In this document: positions 41,551-54,239 of the stretch, piece after piece
Layout of the letters: each line of letters opens with the position of its first letter
Position numbering within the stretch: position 1 is the first letter of the stretch
NCBI GenBank assembly: GCA_016081115.2
Contig: JABTTQ020003422.1
Coordinates: forward strand, 123,118-187,117
Length of the DNA: 64,000 nt
Reading direction: 5' to 3'
Source of the DNA: Rehmannia glutinosa
Lineage: Eukaryota; Streptophyta; Magnoliopsida; Lamiales; Orobanchaceae
Notes under the pieces: generated by a model
The model's input: only the letters and a program-made list of their open reading frames with translations
Databases searched by the model: none
Told to the model about the DNA's origin: nothing
Translations under genes and position numbers: made by a program

Positions 41551-42480
41551 ATACATTATTTCTATGTTATTTTTATTTTGATATTGAATTAACTACAAAC
41601 TACTTGAAATTAAATTGAATATAAAGCATATTTCCAGAAAACACCATAATCTTTGCAAATTATATGAATTCTAAAAAACTTTGATATAATAGAGTAAATC
41701 ATTTGAAATTGAAATTGGTTAAATGATTAGTAAATTGCATTTAAAAAATAAATAAGTAATAGTACCATATTTTAACAATATTAAAAAGATCATATTTCAA
41801 TTTTTTTACCACATCACATAAATTATAAATATAAATTTATTGATTATGTTAAGTTGTTAAGTAGGAGACGTTGAAATTAAAAATTTATACAAGTTTTATT
41901 TCATATTAATTTGTAAAAATTATTAGTTAATTATATTTGTTCTATGTCGAAGAAGAACAATTGCCCAAATAATAGATTATTATTGTATTATAGAGGTTAT
42001 TAAGTTTAGAATTTTGGACTGTGTTACCTATTATAGTTTAGTTTTTATTTTGATACTATGCTCAAAAGATACTAGAACTCTAGCTATTAGAAGTATATCT
42101 GTTTGGTGATTTGTATATTGATTATCTTTTTTCTTTTTTTCCCCAAATTTGTATGTTTTATTTATGGCTAATCTTGAATCTCGATCTGAATCGAACCATC
42201 CCATTCCGTCTCATTCCATTAGAACGAATCTCCATTCGAACCGTTCCAAAAGTTCGGGATGATTCGGGACGAATATTTTTATGGTTCGGTCCTGAAGATT
42301 TATTTTGAGAATCTCCAAACCGGGATGGTTACGGAGATTTTCAAATCTCGAACCATTCGGCCCCATACCTTGCACACTCCTAACTCCTAGCACAAAACAA
42401 GCCACTTTTAAGATAATCCCGTAAAAGCTATCATCAAAGATTTTTATTCAAGAATCAAGATAATTCTTAGATGAAATATT
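41551..42480. other. Gene-free AT-rich stretch
   Basis: At 42180-42370 GAACCATTC/GGTTCGG-type words recur. Similar words occur at about 40365-40440. No gene was recognised. Confidence 0.5.
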
Positions 42481-42489
42481 CTTCACTAG

Positions 42490-42905
42490 GCTGGGTGTAA
42501 AACACGCTTTTAGGCACATGTGATATTCAGCTGAGATCAATCAATTCTAAAATATGGTTTTCATTGATATGCAAATCTTGATATAACATCCAAAGAATCC
42601 CGAAACTTGTCAGACTAACACATAAAATATTTATCAACATTTCTCGTGTGAATTTGAATAAATCTTTACAGATGTTTATATATAGTTGGCTCCTTTAAGT
42701 CGACTCTTTAAGATCACGTGATATTTGCTTATCGCCAGCTACAATATTTGTTTAATTTCACATTAATCAGCTCACAAAATAATAATATTCGCTTGCCAAC
42801 TATAATATTTGTTTTAAGTTCACATTAATCAGTTGTTTCTAGACCCTTATTAATTAGTTGTTTTTTCACACGAGTAATGATGACAAATTATATTTTTATT
42901 GGGTT
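42490..42905. repeat. Duplicate of the 29735-30603 block without the SINE-like insertion
   Basis: Shared order of words with 29735-29946 and 30381-30603: ACACGCTTTTAG, TTTTCATTGATATGCAAATC, AACTTGTCAGACTAACA, AGTTGGCTCC, AAGTCGACTC, ATATTCGCTTGCC. Here the site of the SINE-like insertion is empty (about 42711-42730). Confidence 0.85.
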
Positions 42906-43057
42906 ATTGATTTTTATCACGATTTATAGACACTTTCTTTGGTTTTGACGATATTTCGAGTTACCAATTTAGTACATATACTTCATATTTTTTATAAATT
43001 GGTATCTATTCATTTTTAATGACAAAAATGCCTTTCTAATTTCGTTTGTTTGCGTCA

Positions 43058-43062
43058 CTATG
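43058..43062. repeat. Target-site duplication CTATG (left) of a MITE
   Basis: CTATG flanks the MITE on both sides (also 43262-43266). The paralog at about 40055 has GCTATGTGAGG uninterrupted. Confidence 0.85.
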
Positions 43063-43261
43063 TGGAAATGGATCCTCTCCATTGAAGGTGTGTAAATTTG
43101 TTGTGCGCATTTGGAGAGAGAAAAACACATGTACACCTATACATACATCTATACATATACATACATATATATAAGTGTATGTATAAATGCACATGTGTGT
43201 TTTCTTTTCTCCAAATGCACAAAATTTACACCCCCTAAATAGAGAGAGGATCCATGCTCCA
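43063..43261. mobile_element. MITE, 199 bp, with inverted repeats of about 65 bp
   Basis: The left end TGGAAATGGATCCTCTCC ... GCATTTGGAGAG pairs with the right end CTCCAAATGCACAA ... GAGAGGATCCATGCTCCA. The central part is ATACATATA-rich. Insertion is proven within the window by the empty paralogous site at about 40055. Confidence 0.88.
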
Positions 43262-43266
43262 CTATG

Positions 43267-43500
43267 TGAGGGCGACATCTTTTGTATCGTGTCATGTGTA
43301 CTTGTTGTTTCCATTAATATCATATATGTTGCATTTCTTTCCAACTTTTAAGGTAGCAATTTAGCTAATGCATGTACGTGGAATTCCAACGAAAGCGTGG
43401 CAAACTTGTGGATGCTTACTTATATCCATCGGTCATTCATTTACTATTAATTTGTGATAGCTTAAACATTAATAAAATAAATCCTAATTCAGTGGTGATT
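43267..43500 (+). repeat. Duplicated chitinase 3' flank without its coding region
   Basis: Continues the similarity to 40060-40300 (GTGAGGGCGACATC, AACTTTTAAGGTAG, GTGATAGCTTAAACATTAATAAAATAAA). No chitinase coding sequence is found immediately upstream, so the gene body that once preceded it is missing. Confidence 0.75.
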
Positions 43501-44340
43501 CGCACCCCTCTAGTATGAGTTTTAGAGTCTAATCTGAGCTTGAGAGCCTTAACCACTCGACCATTGAGTTTGAAAAGTAATTTCATTGACGATGAGTATA
43601 AACCGCGGAGAAATAGTTTTGTTAATTACTCACATATATATGTTATAATGACAAAATTACAACATCTAATTAGATTGCAGCAATAATTAGAATCTAAATA
43701 ATAACTTTGAGTCGCGGAATTGTTAAATACATCAACAACATATTAATCACAAAATATATCAACAAAAAAAAATTGTTGTCGAGGCCATCAAGAATATACT
43801 ACAAAAATGTTGGCTAGCATCCACATCATATATGCTTGCAATTGGATATTAATGTGTTATTCTTCCTCCTATGCAAAAATAAGCTAATTAGGGATCGATG
43901 TATTTTTCTAATCAAGCAAATATACAAATATACAAATGGAATTTAAGAAAAGAGTACTTACATATATGTCATAATAGGCTTCTTCATCCATCAAGTTGAC
44001 GAAGCCAATCTGCTCCATAAATCAGAACTTGAACCATATCTGATGATAACTTAGCACAATATAAGGAGATAAGACTCGAGTTCTTGAACTAATTAATCTA
44101 GCCATGTAACTATAGAAAACTCTCAATTTTGGTCCTGCAAAATTTGCAAAATAGTCTTTGGAACTATATGAAAATAAGCGAAATATTTTCATTTAATATA
44201 TCATGATGTGACATACAAAACATAACATGTCCACATTTATTTATAGGACAAGATCGAAAGCCATGATCATCATCACTTAATGCAAAGAAAATCAAAGCCA
44301 ACCCAACAAGCAGAGCTAGCTAGGATTTATACATGTTATA
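43501..44340. other. Gene-free spacer and 3' flank of chitinase copy C
   Basis: 44195-44340 is similar to 18125-18245, the 3' flank of copy A (TGACATACAAAACATAACATG, CACATTTATTTATAGGACAAGA). The rest has no recognised feature. Confidence 0.6.
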
Positions 44341-44403
44341 TTCATGATGATCAAACCACTTGGGAGATTAATAATTCCTCGGGCGGCGCACGGCGCGATG
44401 CTA

Positions 44404-44831
44404 TTACACTGTTGCCGAATATATAGTCTGAATTATAGCCTTGATCCCGATCTTGGTTCCACAAAGCATGATCCCTCAATAATTTGGGAAGACCTAATCA
44501 CCGGTAGAATCGATTGGCGACCACGTCGGACGGAATGTATCCGAACCCCGCCGATTGAGACGCTGGCAAGCCCAAGAAAATCTGACTATTCGATGGGAGT
44601 GTTGAACTCCAACTGTTCCATGACGCTAAAAGACCTGAGATGCCGCTTCTGTAATCACATCCTGGATTGTTGAAAAATTGCACCCAAACATAATCGAAAA
44701 GCCGTGTCGCAATAGCGTTATCTAGATTATGATCTAAAGAGGAACACTTTTGTGGGCCGCAGAGATAAGTAGACCTTTTTCGTGGTGTAGTGTCATTCGA
44801 CAGAGTCTGACAAGGTCATCCGATGGAGAGT
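44404..44831 (-). pseudogene. Class III chitinase copy C, 3' half only
   Basis: On the minus strand from the break: DDLVRL, GLLISAAHK, then FDYVWVQFFNNPGCDYRSG, ISGLLASWNSWSSTLPSNSQ, IFLGLPASQSAGFGYIPSD and ILPVIRSS across frameshifts. Homology begins at the YWDDLA region and everything N-terminal (signal peptide, catalytic DxxDxDxE) is absent. A copia LTR begins within about 5 bp of the break. The 3' end and flank match copy A more closely than copy B. Confidence 0.88.
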
Positions 44832-44835
44832 GTGG

Positions 44836-45633
44836 TGTTGATAAATGTGGCTCATTGTTAACCTGGCCCAAAAATTGCGGCCCAATACCCAAAGCCACCA
44901 GCCCAAGACCATTCAGCCCATGTGTTGACTCGGGTCGATGAGTGGACCTGGGATATGGATATGTCATCCGCGGACCTTTTGGCTTGATATGGTCTGTTGA
45001 TCTCTGCTCAATATGAGCCGTTGATTTGTGCCTATTTAATGGTATTTTCGAACCCAAATTTATTCGACATCTCATTCTTCTCTCTCATCTCTCAAATTCT
45101 CTCGATTCTTCTCTTGCTTTGTGCTACTCTCTCTCTCTCTCTAAAACTCCAGTCTCTTTTTGGATTGATTTGGGGTTTCTTTCTTGTGTGTGAGAGGTGA
45201 GATCTTTGTGCTTCTTTGTCTTGTTCACCATCTCTCGTGTACAAGACCCTTCTTCCGAGTGGATTAGGGGTTTTGGGTGGTTCGATTGGATCCGGGTATC
45301 TAGGGTTTTCGGTTTTAAAGGCCGTGAGGTTTAAGTATTACGGCAAGGCTTTTGTGGCTTCTTCCTTGGTTTCTCAGGTTGTGATTCGTGGTGACGATCC
45401 ATTCTAGGGTTTACAGTCCCTGAGCGAATAATTTCAATATTCGGATTCTAGGGTTGTATCCCATTCTGATTGTGTTATATTTTTCTTGTAACTTTCAGTT
45501 TCATTCTTTTGTACTTTACTTTCAAGAAAGAGTCTAAGTATATTTGTATTAATAAAGCTGATTGAGTCTGTAATCTTTGATTTGATCTACTAAGTGTATA
45601 TATCGATCTATTTGAGGCGAGATAGATACCCAA
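44836..45633 (+). repeat. 5' LTR of a copia element (about 800 bp)
   Basis: It starts near TGTTGATAAATG at 44836 and ends just before the primer site at 45637. The left boundary is set by where chitinase similarity stops, and the 3' LTR is not in the window, so both ends are approximate. Confidence 0.65.
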
Positions 45634-45636
45634 AAG

Positions 45637-45647
45637 TGGTATCGAGC
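45637..45647 (+). promoter_or_regulatory. Primer binding site with one base missing
   Basis: TGGTATCGAGC, the tRNA-iMet complement TGGTATCAGAGC lacking one A. Confidence 0.75.
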
Positions 45648-46144
45648 ACCTATCCGCCTCGTGGTGGGTTGGTACTTACAGTTCGTCTTTGGATCTTGGT
45701 GATTCTTGGCTCTTGGTGATCTCTGTGGATGGTTTGAAACCCAGGACTTGCTCCTGGTTGTAAGGATTATTCTCTTCTCTCTCTTCTTACTTTTAGTCAA
45801 GATAGTAGTTTTAAGGGAAACCCTAAGCATCAAACCTCTTGACCCTGTGCCACGGAGATGGAATCTGAGGTGCGATGGGGATCCACCCTAGGGCCTTACT
45901 TGCTTTATTTTGGACTTTGTGTGGTCTTTTTTTTATTGCTTCTGTTGGACTCGTGTGGTCATTTGTTGTTCTCTGTTGGACTCGTGTGGTTCTTAATTGC
46001 ACTGTTGTTCATTTTATTGTTGCACTTCTTGAAACCTATATTGCTTCTTTGCATTCATTCCTTGTGATTTTGGTGTACTTCTTGTGTACTTTGTGAATTA
46101 TCGTGTCTTATCTATGTGATATACTTTTGCTTATATTTGTGATA

Positions 46145-47204
46145 ATGATGGTGTTTGGCTATCACGGGGAACCCTTCAATGGAAAAACTGATTTTTCTAT
46201 TTGGCAAAAAAAATGAAGGGCATTTTGATTCAACAAAAATGTTTTAAAGTCTGTTGAACAAAAATATCTTGATAAAGATATTCTTTGAAATTAAAGTGAA
46301 CTTGATGAGTTTGCTTATTCATCCATTATCCTAAACTTTTTCGATTCTGCGTTAAGAAAAGTTGGCAAATTGTTAAGTGCCAAGGAATTGTGGAACAAAT
46401 TGGAAGAACTCTTTCTTGAAACTTCGTTACCTTCCAAACTTTTCTTACTTGAAAATAATTTTAGATTTAAACTTGACTTGACAAAGGATATGGATGAAAA
46501 CCTTGATGTTTTTACAAAATTGATACAAGATATCAAGGTCGATTGATGATAAAAACATTGATGATTATACCCCCTATTGTGTTGCTAAATGCCATCCCCG
46601 ATTGAGATCTTGATGTGAAATCGCCATTAAGTATGGTAGAGACTCTATTACCCTTGATCACGTGATTAATGGCCTTAAGAGTAAGGAATTAGATCTTAAA
46701 ATATCTAAGGGGAATGAACAGGGGTCAGGGAAGGTTACGCATGTAAGGGGTAGACCTCAGAATAGGAGAAATGGGAATAACAATAACAATAAATCAGGAA
46801 GAAAGAGAAGCAAAAGCAGAGGTAGGTCTAGTTCCAGACCTAGGAATAACAGGAAATGCTATAATTGTGGTGAACATGGTCATTACATCAAAGAGTGTAC
46901 TAAACCCAGGAATAACCAGAATAATAATGAAAACAATAACCAGAACAACAAAAACCAAGCCAATGACTCTGTGAACTTGACAACTTCTAATGATCATATG
47001 GGTGATGTGTTTATGGTGCATGAGCTGCCTGATTCTGTAAATTCTGTGCCTTCAAATGTTTTCAGTGATTATGAATGGCTAATTGATTCAGCATGCACAT
47101 TCCACATGACACCTTTTAAACATTTGTTTAATACTTATGTGATCTGCAAAATGGATCTGTTTCCATGGCTAATGAAAAAAGTGTCAAGTGATTGGTGTTG
47201 GTAG
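46145..47204 (+). pseudogene. Copia gag and protease (frameshifted)
   Basis: gag starts at ATG 46145 (MMVFGYHGEPFNGKTDFSIW) and breaks at a run of eight A. The 46662-47204 frame has an Arg/Asn-rich RNA-binding stretch (RGRPQNRRNGNNNNNKSGR), a perfect zinc knuckle CYNCGEHGHYIKEC (46856-46897) and the protease active-site segment WLIDSACTFHMTPF (47077-47118), where the common DSG reads DSA. Gag would coat element RNA and the protease would process the polyprotein. Confidence 0.85.
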
Positions 47205-47379
47205 TGTTTGTTTAAAACTTGATACTGGTTATGTTTTGACTCTCAATGATGTAATGCATGTTCCTGATTTATCCAATAATTTGATATCCTGTGCTATGCT
47301 TGAATATGATGGCTATGAGGAAGATGGGAAAGGGTGTTATGAAACTCATGAGGGGTTCTACGATTATTGCTAAAAGGTT

Positions 47380-48315
47380 TGAAAAAAAGAGAAATCTCTA
47401 TGTTTTACATGCTAAACATGATTCTTATGTGCCAAATTCGTGAATGATGTTGTTAATCATGTGTCAAATGATTTGGTGATTTGTGGCATAAAAGACTTGG
47501 TCACATTAGTTCTAAAGGTCTTGACATTCTTGAGAATAAGGCTGCTTTGGTAAAAACAAACTTGATGCTTTGTCTTTCTGTGAATCATGTGTGTATGGCA
47601 AATATCAAAGAGTCAAGTTCCCCTCCCTACTAATCCAAAACAATCGGCTAATCTTGAATTGCTTGAATACATGCATCTTTGATGTTTGGGGTCCCTCTTC
47701 GTGCCTACTCATGGAGGAAATAGATATTTCTTGTCCATAATTGATGACTATTCGAGGAAAGTTTGGGTGTTTTTAATGAAGAACAAATCGATATTTTTGA
47801 TAAGTTTAAAACTTGGAAAACTCTTATTGAAAACCAAAGCGGCAAAAGGATTAAAGTTTTGAGAAGCGACAATGGCACTGGAATCAATTAGTGGACAATC
47901 TTTGTGATGAATTTGGTATAAAAAGGCACTGAAGTCGGTGCCCTATTCACCTCGGCAAAATGGTGTTCTTTGAAAGGATGAATAGAACACTTTTAGAAAG
48001 AGTGAGGAGCATGCTTGCTACCTCTGGACTTTCTAAAAGGTTTTGGGTAAGTTGTAAGTGACTACCTATTTAATCAATAGGTCCCTTGGTTCCTTGGAAG
48101 GGAAATACCTGAAGAGGTGTGGTAGGGAAAAGTTGTGGATTTTTCTAATTTGAAGATCTTTGGGTGTGCTACATTTGTGCATCAAAAGACTGACAAATTA
48201 GAGCCAAGTCTATAAAATATGTTTTCTTGGCTACTGAAGGGGTTAAAGGCTATAGACTTTGGAATAGATGAGAACCTGGTTTTAAAACTATAATTAGTAG
48301 GGATGTGTTATTCAA
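47380..48315 (+). pseudogene. Copia integrase (many frameshifts)
   Basis: The pre-integrase zinc region is at about 47478 (LWHKRLGHIS), followed by FDVWGPS, SIIDDYSRKVWVFLMKNK (47730-47790), VLRSDNGT and MNRTLLERVRSMLA in different frames. It then reads FGCATFVH and ends at TIISRDVLFN (48310). At least eight short gaps break the frame. Confidence 0.8.
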
Positions 48316-48319
48316 TTGA

Positions 48320-50077
48320 TGGCTCAAAAGCTACTCTAGAAAACCATAGGCAAGTGCACCTATCGTTTTGTAGTATAGATTATTAGTCACAAGTGTCATT
48401 CCACGAGGATTATAAGTACTAATAATTACCGTCTTTTTGTTATCTAATCTAGCAATTTTCAGAATTTTGTTTGTTAAAATGGAAAATGAAAAATAGAGAA
48501 TAATCGCAACTTACAATAAATTAGATAAAAGTAGATTATAGAATGAGAAATCAAGAGATGGAAATATGTTTGAATGTAAATCCCTCTAGAATGTTTTTGT
48601 GATTCAACAAGATAAAAATTCAACCATAAGCCATAGCAAAAACCAACCTCTTTTAATAAAATCCCATGTTATGTGGACCGTAGAAATTCCCGATTTAAGT
48701 TAATCCCTTTCTCAAGGCGAAAAACTCCTAATCTCAAGTTGATTAACTGAAATCTCTTTCTAGTTAAACCCCCAAGATTGCATTATAACGATTTATGAAT
48801 TCCCATATTAGGTTTTGACCCTAATTCGAGGAAGATTTATGTCATCCTATATCTAGGATTGCATGCAACTCTTTTCACTTATACAATTTCTTTTTCACCA
48901 TAAATCTTTCAATTACTCGATGAAGAAAAGATATCAAATTAATATACCGGAAATATTAACTCAATTGAGATAAGCATGATATAAATGAATCACACAAGAC
49001 ATGAGAATTTTATTAAAAACATACAAACCTCAATCACAAATCCATTCTAGAGTTCATTACACTCAAACACTAAGATTTTAGCTACTCATGATTTTGACAA
49101 AAAAGAGTAAATTACACAAGAAGATTTAAGTATTGTAGACATGGTGTACTTATCTTTCTCAAAATCTTAATGGACTTCTTCCTTGATTGATGATGTTGCT
49201 CAAACCTTCTTCTCCAATATTGCCCCAAGCTTTCTTCTCCAAGACCTCTTGATCCCAATTCTACTTAATGGAGTGAATACAATGAATATTTCCGAGTATC
49301 TAATGAATGAATCTCCCAACTTCAACCTTTGGCTTTTATAGGCAACCAATACATTGATAGTACTCTCTTTTATTAAACAATCACCCCCATATTCCTTGTT
49401 GGTTGGTGAATTCTTGTATTCAAATGATGAGGAGGGACATGGAGACATGTTTCAGCAAAATAAGGTGTTAAACGTGTACAAAAGTGGCCAAAATGGGTTG
49501 GTTGGTGAGTTTTTCCCAAATTCCGCAAAGAAAAAGTGTACGAAAGTGGCCCGACACGGCCATGTTAGCAAAGACCGCGGCCCGGCCGTCTTGCACAAAA
49601 TTTGTTGAAAATAGGCTGACACGGCCGTGTTGGACAACACGGCGGCCGTGTTCGAGCCTGTTTTGTGCAATTTTCCTCCTCTTTTGATCCCCTTCAACAT
49701 GGCGTGTTCGGTGACACGGTTTGGCGTTTGGACCCTTTTTCCAATTTTTATTCAATTTATTTCCTTCTTTTTTTTTTGAACATGGCCATGTTACTTGACA
49801 CCCCAATTCATGTTGAGTGATTTTCTTGCCTTTTACAATTAATATTGGCTTCAAATTGCTCCACCTATAATGTTAAACACATCACACGATGAAATGCTAC
49901 GAAATACTTGAGAAACTATGATTTTTCTAACAAAACAATTCAAAACTATTGAATTAATAACACAAAATAATCTGAAATAACACTTATCATCAATAAACTT
50001 GAATTCTCTTGCTTTGTGCATCCTTCTCCTCAATTTGTTTAGAAAATGATACCACTCCAAATGAGGTGGAGCCATAA
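48320..50077. mobile_element. Unclassified insertion, probably LTR-retroelement derived
   Basis: It starts with GGCAAGTGCACCTATCG and CACAAGTGTCATTCCACGAGG, words common near gypsy-type non-coding ends in plants. It ends near CCACTCCAAATGAGGTGGAGCC. It splits copia coding sequence. No protein was recognised. Palindromic ACACGGCCGTGT-type repeats lie at 49553-49790. Confidence 0.45.
49553..49790. repeat. Cluster of ACACGGCCGTGTT palindromes
   Basis: GACACGGCCATGTT, GACACGGCCGTGTTGG, GGCGGCCGTGTTCG, AACATGGCGTGTTCGG and AACATGGCCATGTT occur within about 240 bp. Such motifs are often found in LTRs. No protein role is suggested. Confidence 0.7.
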
Positions 50078-50240
50078 TGTGTCTCCAAATATTGTTGTTC
50101 CTTTGATCCTCATATCAATGATGCTTTGCTGTCAATGTGAATGATAATGATGTGCATATTGAAGATGACACTCAACATGACAATGTGCATAATTTGCATG
50201 ATGATTTTCTGATATTAACTTTGAAAATGAACATGCAGCT

Positions 50241-51778
50241 TGTTAGGAATTTTATTGTTTAGATTTTGATGAATGCCATGTAAAACTTAGAATAGAAAGT
50301 TGCACCCCAATTCTTGTTGTAAAATGCTTTGTAACAATTAGAGTAGCCAAAATTTGAGTTAAGTCGGCCTCTGCCCAACATGCGAAGACAATGAAAAATG
50401 GAAGGAAGACTTCTTTGTGAGACAATGAGTATGGCAAGAAGAGTAGGCGGGAACTCTCTTGAAGAAGCGGTGAGATACGACTAAGTGGAGTATCAGTCAA
50501 GTCGACTCGAGAAAAGCCAAGTCTCAAGTTGAGTGGAGAAGAGTCATCCAATGATTGGAAAGTGACTCTAAGTCACTGGGAAAGCAAGGAAATGCGGTCA
50601 AGTTGAGATAGCGTAAAAGATCTATTGCCGAAATCAAGAGATTTACTTAAACAAGTAATATCTCCATACCACCTTTCTCGGAGTCCTTAGTCCAGAAGAA
50701 GCGTGCAAATAGAATGAACAATGGGAAGCACTACACCGTGTCGAGGAACTTTGAAAAGGTGAAAGAACAATTCATACGAGGAAATGGCAATTCCAAGATT
50801 TGCAACAAGACAAGCCAACGACTGCAAGTGACTTTCAAAAAAATTAGCCTATATCTTCAACGGGCAAATTTTGAAAGATCACTATAAAAGGTGAGAGTTT
50901 AATTGAAAGCAAGAGACAAGTGACATAAGAGATGGAGCACGAACCAAAGGCGTTCAAGCAATTATTAGAAAATCACGAAACATTCTCAATCCTCAAGCAC
51001 AAACTACGAAGAACATCAATCCAACACCCCTGTGAAGGAAAGATAACTTCCATCGGTTGAAGAGGAAAATCTTGAAAACAAGTGGTCTACATTCCACGAA
51101 GGATTGTAGGAAGTTTCAAGATCGAACCAAGTCTTAAGCTTTTGGAGGGCTTCGTGATCAAATCGAAAGAGCTTGAGCAAGTGCTGTAGTAGCAAGGCGT
51201 GCCCTGTGAAGAAAGGCGAGTCGTGCGAAGCGGTGAGTGATCAAGGCGTCTCGGTGAGTCCCAAAGGATCAAGTCAATTTGTGTGATCAAGACTTGTATC
51301 GGGTATTACCACTTTGTCTTGATCATTACCTAGTGGATTCCTCCGGGAGTTGGAGAAGAGAGGAGTATAAAATTACCCCATCTTGAACCTCTATAAAAAT
51401 TTCTTTGTGTCATTTACATTTCAGACATTTTAATTCTGCATTTTTATTGCTTATATCTATTTGATAAATTTGCTATCCCTTGATAATTTATAAGTACTAA
51501 ACCAAGCACTAAACTCTTGCTTAATCAAACTTAAGGGTGTTAAGTCTTAGCTGAAAACAAAACCACGGTCGAGTTAATTTAGAGCCATGGTGAGTTATTC
51601 CATCTGACTCGGTTGAGTCGTTGAGATTAACTCTTTGAGTGACTAAATTATTTGTCCATCAAGGACATGACTATGTAGTATCGACTACGAATATTTAAAA
51701 AGGACTAAATCGAAAATTTGGTAAGGTTTATTCAACCCCCCCTTCTAAACCTTACACTTACACCCCTTAGGACCTACA
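50241..51778 (+). repeat. 5' LTR of the SIRE-type element (1538 bp)
   Basis: TGTTAGGAATTTTATTG ... AGGACCTACA. TATA box CTATAAAAG at 50882-50890. The following primer site reads TGGTATCGGGC (51781), altered from TGGTATCAGAGC. Confidence 0.88.
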
Positions 51779-51900
51779 AGTGGTATCGGGCGGTTGGTTC
51801 ATTGAACCCTCGCCAGTTCTTGAACTAGATCTCAAACTTTTTCAAGGTTGCTTTAGTACTTAAACTCTCAAAACTCCTTTTATCATTAAAAGGTATTATC

Positions 51901-52990
51901 ATGGAAGCAAATTTGACACGCATCCCTATGTTCACAATTGAAGAATTTGATGATTGGAAAATTCGTATCGAGACTCATCTATCGGCATTACATGATGAGA
52001 TGTGGATAGTGATAGAAGATGGGCCTCTGCAAATCTTAAAGGTGAACACATTTGTATGCGAAGAGTTGCGGTGAAGGAGAAGAGGATGTTGCTCCCGGAC
52101 GATCATAGTTGAAAAACCAAGAAGCGGAGTGGACAAATGATGATAGAAAAAGATACAACCTGGACAATGTAGCCAAGGACATTCTTTACAAAACCCTGGA
52201 CAAAGCCATGTTCAATAAAGTCAAATCATGCAAAAGCGGCTAAAGAAATGCAGGACAAGGTGACATTGATTTGTGAAGGCTCGAGCAAATCAAAGAAAAC
52301 AAATTATCGGTGGTTGTACAGAAATTTGAGAACTTCAAAATGATCTCGGGAGAGAACCTGGATCAAGTGGATGCTCGGTTCTGAGAAATCACAAATGGTA
52401 TGCACTTGCACTTGGAAAGGAATATACGAGAAGGAAATGTGTATGAAGATCTAAAAAGTCTCGGTGAATGGGAAATGAAGGTCGGCAGCCTTTGAGACAT
52501 TCCATGGACTTATCAAAGACATCCAACCATGAACTATTCTCGGACCTCAAAGCTACGAGTTTGGTGAGAGAAGAAAAGACCGAGGAAGAGGCAATTTGTA
52601 CCCCAAATAACTGCTCTAATTGTTAAAGATGGGAAAGAGGAAAGGAAAAAGTCATTGATCCGGAAGAAATAGCCCCGATGGTTAAGAGGTTCAACAAGTT
52701 CTTCAATAAGAACTACAAGAGAGGAAAGGGTGAATCTTCCGGAAGATACTCGGCTCCTCCAAATCAAGGAAGATAGGCCAACCAAGAGAAGCAGATCATC
52801 AAAAGTTGAGTATCAAAGGGTTGACAATTCAAGAATGGAAAGAGGTGATCAAAAATTTGAATATCTATGTTGGAGGCTGAACAACCAGGTCACTATGCCA
52901 TTGTTGCTCATATCCTGTAGTCAACAAATACGAGGGAATGAAGAAGAAAGAAAGGTCTTGAGAAAGAAGGCAAAGAAAAAGAAAAAGCAA
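51901..52990 (+). pseudogene. SIRE gag (frameshifted)
   Basis: Starts at ATG 51901 (MEANLTRIPMFTIEEFDDWK), identical in its opening to the copy at 32509. Further remnants (KRYNLDNVAKDILYKTLDKA, MVKRFNKFFNKNYKRG) are in other frames. A degenerate zinc knuckle (CYVGG...PGHYA) lies near 52865-52905. Confidence 0.8.
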
Positions 52991-54239
52991 TGATGGCTGC
53001 GAAGCTGCTTTGAGACAACTAAAGTCGAAGAGAGACAGTGAGTCGAGTAGTGGTGACTACTCAAGTGACTACGAAGAAAGAAGCACGATGCAGCTTGATG
53101 GCAAGGAACAAGATCAATCGACCAAGAAGATGAGGTACAATCCAACTCATCATACTCGGACTCTAGTGATAGCACCGTGACACACACACTTCGTCACCCA
53201 GATCTTTATGATTCATTAGGCAAAATGATGAAAGATTTTGAACACATTAAATCCTCACACACACTATTAAATGAGAAAACAACCTACTCAAAAGTCAAAA
53301 CTCAAGGCGACTAAGGGTAAGTCTCTAAGTCAAAGAAATGATGAGAATGAAAGTTTAAAAATTTGAAAATGCTAAATTAATAGCGAAATTGCTGCTATAG
53401 AGAAGAGGAGAATGACCTCAAAATGTTATTGCCTCATTCACTAAGGCATCTAAATCATTGGATGATCTTATTATGAGTCAAAGAGAATGTGGAGACAAGA
53501 CGAGGCTTAGGATTTAATTCCTCTATGCTATGTCAAAGCCTCAAAAGTAATTTTGGAAAAAGGATCTTCAAGTCATGAAAAGTCCGAAAAATCCAAAACT
53601 CTAATATTTGCACACACATTCAATCAAAGCACCATAACAAACAAAGCGCCTTGGTTATAAAGGAAAAGAAAAAACGGCCCGATTGAGTGCGGCTGAGGGC
53701 AGTGAGAAGAGATTCGGCCCGAGTTCCTCGGCAAACTCCAAGCAGAAAATACTCGTAAAGAAAGAAGCGAGCTACCAAAAACCCCGAGAAAATCTATAAA
53801 GAAATACGTATGATGGGAATGGTAGAAAATATCAAGCAAGTGATTGGAATAATGTGAACTATCGGCATAGACTTATGGAATATAAGCCCAAATGGCAAGG
53901 CCAGAACTCGGCAAAGGCCATTCCAAAAGTATAAGAGCTTTCCTTGACACACCTATGCACCTAGGCACCATACTCAAAGACACCAACTACCCCAAGAAAG
54001 GCAATTGCTAAAACACGTATAGGCATCAGGACAAAAGAGGCAGGTTGTATGAACCTAGAATCCCCAAGCAATTTCCCGAGTTAATTATGATTATGGAACT
54101 GATAGATGGCAACCCCTTAGAGTCAAATCATTTGGCTATAAGTTGGTTGGATCATCTTACAATTCTAACCCCTCGGGACCCCGGACAAATATGGGTACCT
54201 AAAACTTAATTTCCTTGATTGCGGAGTTGAGCAGTGAGT

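Larger units (their letters stand above)
44836..50240 (+). mobile_element. Ty1/copia element, 5' LTR to integrase, interrupted twice
   Basis: LTR, primer site, gag, protease and integrase are readable to about 48315. An unclassified 1.75-kb sequence follows, and an acidic linker of the same type of polyprotein resumes at about 50078-50240 (DVHIEDDTQHDNVHNLHDDF). At 50241 a SIRE-type element starts. A further acidic stretch after that element (63225-63257, DAHDELNDYVF) may be the continuation. RT and RNase H of this element are not seen. Confidence 0.75.
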
